Assembly (NCBI GenBank): GCA_002394025.1 | Contig: DGSV01000010.1 | Location: 1-29,205 of the forward strand | Source of the DNA: Bacteroidales bacterium UBA4353 | Lineage (GTDB): Bacteria > Bacteroidota > Bacteroidia > Bacteroidales > Paludibacteraceae | Direction: 5' to 3' | DNA length: 29,205 nucleotides | Part shown: positions 23,401-29,205 of the stretch, one piece after another | How the letters are laid out: each line of letters opens with the position of its first letter | Position numbering within the stretch: the stretch's first letter is position 1 | The notes under the pieces: generated by a model | What the model was told of the DNA's origin: nothing | What the model saw: only the letters and a program-made list of their open reading frames with translations | Database searches by the model: none | Program-made: the position numbers and the translations under genes

Positions 23401-26400
23401 ACTGAACCTGTCGCCTCCCACGTCGAGCAGTTTGCCGGCTTGCGAGTAGTTGAGCCACGTTTCTATTGTGAAGTCGGATGCTCCGAGTCGCAGCGTAGCC
23501 TGCGTTGAAGCCTGCTGACCATTGAGCAGCAGCGCTACGGAGTGCGACAGGTCGTGTCCGTTGAGCACGCCACTGACAGAGATGTTAGTGGCAAGTATGC
23601 GGGCAGGCTGTATATCCTTGTTGAAAGTAACGCTGATGGCGTCGCCGGTTTTCAATATGCCGTCAGAGGGTGATGGATTGGTGATGGGTTCAGGACGAAC
23701 GACATCCTTGATTACGGTGTATGTGTCCGATTCCTTGCAGACCTCTTCTTCCGCCGCGGGTTTGCAAACCGTTACGGCTCTGATTTGGTAAGTACCGTCA
23801 GCATAGTCCTTGTCGGGCATCGGTATGTTGAATCGGAAATGCTCGGCATTAGGCATCGGATAGTTACCCTCGTTGTCGCGTACGGTGATGCCCTTGCGCC
23901 ATGTGCGCAGGGTGCTCCACTCTCCTTCGCCGCGTTTATATTGCAGGCGAACGCCGTAGAGAACGCTGTAGTTTGGCAGCAAACCGCTTATCTCTCCGCT
24001 GAGCTCAACGGTGTCCTTGCGGAGAACAGATTTCATCTGTGTGTTGAGCAGGGTGTTATCGAGTGCGAGGGTGATGTCGGAGCATGAGTAGCGGTAGTTG
24101 ACGGAGAGCCAAATTTCGGAACGGCATGTGGGGTCGCATTCACTGATGAGTTCAAGTCCTATGCTGTCGTATCGCATCACCTCGGGGTTAGACTGATAGA
24201 CCCGCAATGGCACGAATATCGAGTCTGCCGCGGCAAGCATATAAGTGATACCTGCCGAAGTGAGCGGCGTTCCGTTAATTTCGAGAACAGCCCCGAGTTC
24301 GCCAGCGTTATGTTTGTCTATCGGTCTGAGTTTATATGTGCCTGCCGCACCTGTAACAGCCGACTGGTTAGTCATGCCGAGCGTGAAGTACGCCGAAGCG
24401 CCTACAGGCAGGTCATTTTGCATGGAGCTGCTGCCCTGACGGAGGTAGAGATACGGTTTGTCGATTTGCGCCGTTGATGTTGTGAGCACGTATCGGCCGG
24501 GCTCGTAGTACTTAGTGCGTTCTTCGTCGACGTAGGGGCATGATGTGGCACCGCCACGAATGAAGAATATCGGCGCGAAGCCGTCTGGAGCGGCGTACAT
24601 GTCGAAGGACATGGATGATGTTGCGTTAGAGGCGATGGTGATGTTAGTGGATAATGATGAGCCTTCATCTTTTCCGCTCACGTACGTCGCTCCACCGCCG
24701 GCGTTAATGGTACCTTCTGCCGTGAAGCCACAAAGTGCGGTCTTGTAGGCGCCACCAGCGCCTATTGAGAAGGTGCCGTCGTGAATTGTGGTAACATTAT
24801 CGCCCACTGATACTGATTTAGTATCGCCCAAAACTACCGATGCTCCGGGGCTGACGGACAAGTTGCGCATCAGGTATCCACCGCCATAGTAGTCGGAGAT
24901 ATTTAGCTTCAGGGTGTCAAGCTCTTCATTTTCAAGAATTTCGAGCTGTACTGTTGCAATTTTCTCGTTATCATTATATGTTTTGAGCAGTCGTTCCACC
25001 TCGCCTTTTGAGAAGCCTCGGTATAGCAGTCCATCGCCATATTGTGTTCTGTTATAGAAAGCTTTAAGACTGTCTAAACCATACTGTTTTACGGCCTGCA
25101 TTTTGTCGCGGGCTTCTGTCAAGACGCTCATCACTTCCCGCACGCGCTCCACTTTCTTCACTGCCGCGTCATATTGTTCTTGCCTGAAGGCACCTGAGCG
25201 CTGCTGGCACATCACTTTCATGCGCTCATTGTGCTCCAAGAGTTTCTTCCATGCCCGTACCTGCTCGTTGTAATATTGAACCATATTCTTGTCAACTTGC
25301 AGTGCCTCGCCGGGTTGGCGTTCGGGAGCCACGAAGACATAAGTGCTGTCGGCGCCATAGTTCGGGTCAGCCGGTGTGAGAGCCGTGAAATACTTTGGTT
25401 TGGATGTGGTGTTGACAATAGCGGTAGTATCACCGTTATTGAAACGCTGAATGGTAGCGGCATCAATGGTCTGAAGCAGTTCGTTACGCATTCTGATATA
25501 ATCGGGCAGCAGTTTTGTCTCTATATGATTTTGGGTATAGATGAACTGTGTTCCGAAGTGTTTTCCCATTACAAATCCGTCGAAGTCGCCTATGTAGAAG
25601 CGAGTTGTATCGCTTGGGTCGCGTTGTATGTCAACGCGTCGCGAATTGGAGAAGACTTCGTTAGTTGCCTGTCCTACGAACACATCGCCTGCCGCTCCGG
25701 TCTGCCCGGGAGTGGTTGAGATTGTCTGCGTCATGGTGTTGACGGTAGTCTGTGAGCTCGCCCAAGACTTATTTCCAGTGTATGTTGCTGACGGGCTTAG
25801 GTGTAGACGTTCGCCCATGAACATTACCGATATGGCACCAGTACCGGGTATGAATGTATTCATGTCAAAATCGGCAGTAGCCTTACCCAGCCCTATCTGG
25901 AAGTTTAGCGCCCCACCCCAGTGAGCGGTAGTGGTGTTATTGGTAGTCCTCGTGAATGTAGTGCCTTTTGTGGCAGCTACGGTGGATGCGGAACCCGGGG
26001 CGTTACGCAGGATATAGAAGATCTCGTCAGGACCGCTGGTGAGAATGTCAGAGCCGTTGGTGATAGAGCCGAGCGTTACGCCGTAGAAACGTCCGTTCTC
26101 CGACCACGAGTAATTGCGCGTGCCATAGACATTGGTGTAACTGATATTCACACCGAGCGTATAGGGGCTTGTCAGGTTCGGGTCGGAGGCGCGGAACTGA
26201 TATATTCCTGTGCCTGTAGAGTCGAGCGCTATCTGGTTCTCGCCCAAGGCTATGGTCTCGCCTCTGCGGAAAGTAATCATCTTGGTGGAGTCTTCTCCGA
26301 GAGGCATGATGGTGTCTCGTTCGGCTGCTATGCGGTTGCCCAGTTCGCTCTTGACGGTTACGATACCATTTTTCCACGGCAATATGGTAGTCACGGGGTG

Positions 26401-29205
26401 TTCGGCATTGTCCTTATTGACGTATGACTCCGTTATTTTCAGTCTCCAACGGTATCCGGCACCTTGTCGGAACAGCGGATATGTCATGCGGTAGGAAGGT
26501 TGTCCGGTCGCCGAGTCGACGGTGAATGATGGTACCATGTGCAGTTTCTCCCTCTCGTCCTGCCATGGCAGCCACTCCTCGCCAAATGCCATGTCGCTGC
26601 GCATGGCGTCGGTAACGGTGAGTAGCGGTTCGGCATAGTATGGCGCGTCGAATGCCAGGTGATAGTTGACGCGTCGCACTGTTGTGCTGTCCAGCAGCAA
26701 ACTGTCCTGCATCATTGCTTGTCCGGCATGCGCTCCCAACTCAATGGGGTTGAACGACAGCGGGTTGAAGCGGTAATCGTCGTTCGACGGAATAACAATG
26801 CTCTTGACCTTATATGTCAGCGGGGGCAGCAGAGCGGTAAATTCGCCCGTTAGTGAGTCAGTGCAAATGACCACGTTATGGCTCAGGTCAGTACCATAAG
26901 CCGATGTTACCACGCGTCCGCCTGGAACGATACTATCTGTCGGTTGTTCCCATACGCGCTCCACAGAGTCGGTGTTGAGCGAATATATTTCTGAAGCCTC
27001 CAGAGTGATAACCGCGGCTCCGATAGTGGCCTTGCCCAAGTTCATGCCGTGGGGTTTATGCATCTCCTCGTCGCCGCCGGCAACACGCCCTACGAGCAGC
27101 AATTTAGTGTTGTCGTAGAAGCGGAGGTCGGTGATGTCGTGCAGGAACTCATGCGTAACGCCCACGTTGTTGGGGTCTTCGGGATAACGACCGCTATAAG
27201 CAAAGGTATGTCCGTTCTTGCTGGCGGTGATATAGTGTTCTCCCATAGGCACGAGTATTGAGAACATTCCGTCCTTGTCGGTGCGCACAGGCACTCCGCC
27301 TACTATGCACGGCACACCGTCCACGCTCAGGGCAACGCCTTCAACAGGGTAATCGGTACCATCGTAGTAGATGGCTCCGGAAACGTTAACGGATGTGAGG
27401 TCGGTAAAGTCAACGTTGTTATGCGTGTTGGTGTTGTTGTTAAAGTAGAGCGGCCGGCTCACGGGTGCGAACTCATGCGTGCCGAGCTTAGGCACTATCT
27501 TGTAGTAAGTACCCGCCTCGCGATAAGGAATTCCGGTGATGACATACGTGCCGTCGGACTTGGTGTAAGCCGTGAAATTGGCGTACGAAGGGTCGTACAC
27601 AGAGCGGAAAACAACATCAGGCACCGAGTCTTTAGTAGTAAAATTGCCGAAACTCATGCCGTTGATTATTTTCAGATGCCGCCCGTGCCCTGAGAGGTCA
27701 TGCACCTCATTACCCTTTTCGCAAGCGGAGTAGTAGAGCTCGAGACCCGTTTCATTACCCTTGAGTGGTATGTTCATGGCGTTGCTACTAATTTCCGTTG
27801 AGTCCATGTTGTAGTTGTAAAGCCTTATATCAGCCATCTCATAGTTTCGCGAGTCCATATCGCCTATGTAAAAGTCATTTCTGCGCTGTGCGGCATAACT
27901 CATACTCCCGACCTTATGTCCGTTCAGGTATAAAGAGGCAGTGTTTTTTGTATAGCTTACCGCAACATGATTCCATTCATTCAGAGCAAGAGGCGAAGTA
28001 AGGATATTACCCGGATTTCCTGATATATTGATAACACCGTCCTTGTTCAAAACAACTCTTAGCCGTTGCGGCAGATAGAACAAATTAGTCCATGATTGTC
28101 TGTTGTTTTCAGAGATTCGCAACCAGAACATGAGACTTCCTTCCTGACCGTTATATTTTGGTCCCTGGATATGACTGCTGTTTGTGGGTTTCAGAGTTCT
28201 GAAAACTATGGTAGTATCTTTGAGCACTGTGTCAGCGACAATTATTTGTGGCACTGGCACTTCCTCATCAGTTATTGCCGTAACTAACACTCCCGGCACG
28301 CCCTGTCGTCCGTCGTAGGTTATTTGCCCCGTTACCACGCCGTATGGCAGTGCGTAACCGGTTTCTGTAAGTGAGCTCATGGGCGACAATGTGCCGTCGC
28401 ACTCTCGGTAGCCCGTTACGGTGTAGTTGTAATAGGTACCAAGTTCCATGGAGTTGTCCTCATAGGTGAAAGTCGTAACAGCCTGGTTCATTGGCATTTG
28501 CGGCACGAGCGTTGTTGCCACGCTGTCGCCACGCAGCGCGCGCGTGATGGTGAAGTATGAGAATCCGTTCATGTCCCGGGGCACGGTCCACAGCAGGCGC
28601 ACGCGGTTATTGGAATCGCCCTGAGTTGCCGTGAGTGAGGCGATAACAGCCTGGCGGATTGTTGCCATAGTTATGGGAGCACTGGTCATGGAGCTGATTA
28701 TCCTCATAGGCGTACAGATCTGAACGGTATATTCAATAGGCTGGCAGGCCGGTATACCATCGGTAAGTTCAACCGCCGTGAGGTTGCGGTCAGAATACTC
28801 CTTAACATAAGGCGTGCCGTTCACCACATACTGCACGCGGTAGGTCATGTCAGAAGTCCAGATACCCACGTAGTCCCCCACGTGAGACCAGTTGACGCGT
28901 ATCTTGCCTCCTACGTCCTGAGCCTCAACCGCGGCGATTTTTCTCAGGTCAGTATTAATTGTTATGGACTGCTTTACGCATGTGTTGATATGATCCACGA
29001 ACTCGCGTGTAAAGCGCACATAGAATGTCTGACGGCCTTTGCCGAGCATATTCTGCGATAGGGGCAGAGCTACTTTGTATGATGTTATTACGTTGCGGTT
29101 GGTGGTGTTGAAGTCCTCACGCACAGTCTCATACGAGCCGAAATTCTCGTCTGTCGAGTACTCGATTACTATGGCGGACTCATCCTCGTCCCGCCCGTAG
29201 GGTTT
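20434..29205 (-). CDS. Giant modular exported protein with LamG-like domains (C-terminal 2923 residues)
   Basis: The frame is open to the window edge; the GTG at 29124 is internal, and 27 more codons precede it. Positions below count from that GTG. Fibronectin-like beta modules (about 50-255) lead to a carboxypeptidase-regulatory-like domain that starts at about 263 (GVVTGQITYDGRQGVPGVLV), is interrupted by a LamG jellyroll (about 315-490) and resumes at about 515 (TKSDGTYVITGIPY). A second such domain is at about 578-640. A coiled-coil region lies at about 1270-1350. An SbsA-like Ig region (about 1805-1850), two more LamG-like domains (about 1860-2030 and 2050-2235) and a BACON-like region (about 2340-2430) follow. 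Paired C-terminal modules precede the tail NGVMYIILPNGDKFDATGKR. Surface or secreted location is likely; the function is unknown. Confidence 0.85.
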   Translation of the reverse strand, partial: KPYGRDEDESAIVIEYSTDENFGSYETVREDFNTTNRNVITSYKVALPLSQNMLGKGRQTFYVRFTREFVDHINTCVKQSITINTDLRKIAAVEAQDVGGKIRVNWSHVGDYVGIWTSDMTYRVQYVVNGTPYVKEYSDRNLTAVELTDGIPACQPIEYTVQICTPMRIISSMTSAPITMATIRQAVIASLTATQGDSNNRVRLLWTVPRDMNGFSYFTITRALRGDSVATTLVPQMPMNQAVTTFTYEDNSMELGTYYNYTVTGYRECDGTLSPMSSLTETGYALPYGVVTGQITYDGRQGVPGVLVTAITDEEVPVPQIIVADTVLKDTTIVFRTLKPTNSSHIQGPKYNGQEGSLMFWLRISENNRQSWTNLFYLPQRLRVVLNKDGVINISGNPGNILTSPLALNEWNHVAVSYTKNTASLYLNGHKVGSMSYAAQRRNDFYIGDMDSRNYEMADIRLYNYNMDSTEISSNAMNIPLKGNETGLELYYSACEKGNEVHDLSGHGRHLKIINGMSFGNFTTKDSVPDVVFRSVYDPSYANFTAYTKSDGTYVITGIPYREAGTYYKIVPKLGTHEFAPVSRPLYFNNNTNTHNNVDFTDLTSVNVSGAIYYDGTDYPVEGVALSVDGVPCIVGGVPVRTDKDGMFSILVPMGEHYITASKNGHTFAYSGRYPEDPNNVGVTHEFLHDITDLRFYDNTKLLLVGRVAGGDEEMHKPHGMNLGKATIGAAVITLEASEIYSLNTDSVERVWEQPTDSIVPGGRVVTSAYGTDLSHNVVICTDSLTGEFTALLPPLTYKVKSIVIPSNDDYRFNPLSFNPIELGAHAGQAMMQDSLLLDSTTVRRVNYHLAFDAPYYAEPLLTVTDAMRSDMAFGEEWLPWQDEREKLHMVPSFTVDSATGQPSYRMTYPLFRQGAGYRWRLKITESYVNKDNAEHPVTTILPWKNGIVTVKSELGNRIAAERDTIMPLGEDSTKMITFRRGETIALGENQIALDSTGTGIYQFRASDPNLTSPYTLGVNISYTNVYGTRNYSWSENGRFYGVTLGSITNGSDILTSGPDEIFYILRNAPGSASTVAATKGTTFTRTTNNTTTAHWGGALNFQIGLGKATADFDMNTFIPGTGAISVMFMGERLHLSPSATYTGNKSWASSQTTVNTMTQTISTTPGQTGAAGDVFVGQATNEVFSNSRRVDIQRDPSDTTRFYIGDFDGFVMGKHFGTQFIYTQNHIETKLLPDYIRMRNELLQTIDAATIQRFNNGDTTAIVNTTSKPKYFTALTPADPNYGADSTYVFVAPERQPGEALQVDKNMVQYYNEQVRAWKKLLEHNERMKVMCQQRSGAFRQEQYDAAVKKVERVREVMSVLTEARDKMQAVKQYGLDSLKAFYNRTQYGDGLLYRGFSKGEVERLLKTYNDNEKIATVQLEILENEELDTLKLNISDYYGGGYLMRNLSVSPGASVVLGDTKSVSVGDNVTTIHDGTFSIGAGGAYKTALCGFTAEGTINAGGGATYVSGKDEGSSLSTNITIASNATSSMSFDMYAAPDGFAPIFFIRGGATSCPYVDEERTKYYEPGRYVLTTSTAQIDKPYLYLRQGSSSMQNDLPVGASAYFTLGMTNQSAVTGAAGTYKLRPIDKHNAGELGAVLEINGTPLTSAGITYMLAAADSIFVPLRVYQSNPEVMRYDSIGLELISECDPTCRSEIWLSVNYRYSCSDITLALDNTLLNTQMKSVLRKDTVELSGEISGLLPNYSVLYGVRLQYKRGEGEWSTLRTWRKGITVRDNEGNYPMPNAEHFRFNIPMPDKDYADGTYQIRAVTVCKPAAEEEVCKESDTYTVIKDVVRPEPITNPSPSDGILKTGDAISVTFNKDIQPARILATNISVSGVLNGHDLSHSVALLLNGQQASTQATLRLGASDFTIETWLNYSQAGKLLDVGGDRFSISLNDNGNLVIQVDTVTYTTPAVLPQNKWVFLAMNCTRSTAGSVMNASMAYDDVIETLMTDVAMPSVNTKAALQLGGGTTIGMMHDLTIWNVARDMTTSLSERSRAKQPSTPGLVAYWPFNEGYGKRAAERVHARHIITADNAWWIAGDNISAVLDGNNTLRVPVSEVGIASEDDYVLDFWFNATSDGTILINGDTTILFAIQSGKLVLHIGVNEKIVEQPIVNGSWHFVALNVRRSGTTSVILDENVVMQYVDNYSTPRLGDYLTIGQGLTGAFDELCIARASQTNELLMLSSHFRLHGNETGLVAYYPFEKDSIDSGNQHLTVPTLADRCSKAINQQYAHWSGQQAGQMISTNHPALVEAQAVEKVPFTFTASDRQITIKLNDRQMAPARIEGCNLRVEVKNVIDQNGNYAAPVCWNIFVKRNNLLWEDNYASVIKPELDEKEFTMTMVNAGSRYETWNITNVPAWLQLNATSGVLAPQSNLTLTATLPTSLAAGYYTDIILLTGNDGISEPYLVEAYVIAPEPDWTVDENAFESTGSIIASISLPAGVAQSEHDIVAAFADGQCVGLAHPQYLSNYDAWYVMMTVYGDSASRGALQFRLWNAETAVTYSAVKVLPSPFRFVPNMVKGSITNPVVLEVTNRLQQTLPLQQSWNWISLNINPVYPRVEKVFERILGDIKLVKSKGNFFTVNAADTTYAGSLKTIGVTSSYRVNALRPTTLTVEGRAVNCSLTPLTIRKGWNWIGYLPQQTMSLNDALADVEPVVGDIIKSKKAFAVYDGSQWVGALNRLTPGEGYMYYSNAAEVFTFYYPELSVMRAPHRHLMPLAPAYEPVFTPVTDPYSGNMTIVARVMNGDEPVHGVEVGVFANGECRGTAVEDFSSEQTEDGYWFITIAGDEPVTLTFKVYDPETNTTTNVDQTLDYTDDATIGTLSEPYIIQLNRIDDAIEDVSDDKTNGAKVKKVIENGVMYIILPNGDKFDATGKRVINK

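Noticed and set aside
20690..28287. Many antisense ORFs of 60-168 codons within the giant gene
   Set aside because: They are shadows of a long coding frame that shows recognisable domains; none resembles a known protein.
28876..28888. CACGTG core inside the giant gene (28879-28884) as a parS candidate
   Set aside because: The flanks (CCC on the left, AGACC on the right) do not fit the parS consensus, and it lies in coding sequence.

Overview
The window comes from a member of the Bacteroidota, most likely the order Bacteroidales (a Muribaculaceae- or Prevotellaceae-like gut lineage is my guess). This rests on the gene content (FtsB/DivIC-like protein, DUF5683, parA-parB-DUF5683-mltD cluster, hemerythrin plus LuxR pair, BACON-like and LamG modules), on the absence of strong Shine-Dalgarno sites, and on several promoters fitting the Bacteroides consensus TTTG-N19-21-TAnnTTTG. 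No rRNA, tRNA, CRISPR array, insertion sequence or phage gene was found by eye.

Layout. (1) 1-719, plus strand: the C-terminal part of a DegT/DnrJ-type sugar aminotransferase, cut by the window edge. (2) 4700-761, minus strand: a compact six-gene operon with spacings from -8 to +9 nt: FMN-binding exported protein, hemerythrin/RIC-like protein, LuxR regulator with a degenerate receiver, LysM protein, SGNH hydrolase, FtsB-like division protein. It ends in a terminator whose stem overlaps the last stop codon. (3) 4808-11660, plus strand: a promoter followed by eight packed genes: GT9 glycosyltransferase, parA, parB, DUF5683, mltD, merR-like, yihA/engB, and a periplasmic-binding lipoprotein. (4) 12366-11662, minus: an OmpR-type regulator with an atypical receiver and no kinase nearby. 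(5) 12407-13375, plus: a short pdxB, then an (AACAAG)n microsatellite and a perfect 18-bp-stem terminator. (6) 13770-13573, minus: a small winged-helix protein. (7) 19834-14049, minus: an unusual 1613-residue TamB-Omp85 fusion followed by a TerB-J-domain protein. (8) 19835-20433: a 600-bp intergenic region with a tamB promoter, a hairpin leader, an 11-bp inverted repeat and four 33-bp direct repeats that each carry a promoter-like -7 box. (9) 20434-29205, minus: the last 2923 codons of a giant modular exported protein with LamG, carboxypeptidase-regulatory-like, SbsA-like and BACON-like modules; its start lies outside the window.

Main theme. Most genes concern the cell envelope: outer-membrane assembly or lipid transfer (TamB-Omp85), peptidoglycan (MltD, LysM, SGNH), division (FtsB), segregation (ParAB), surface glycans (GT9, DegT aminotransferase) and a giant surface protein. 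The most striking item is the single reading frame joining an inner-membrane-anchored TamB to an outer-membrane Omp85 barrel, with no recognisable POTRA domains. As sequenced, one polypeptide would span the whole envelope.
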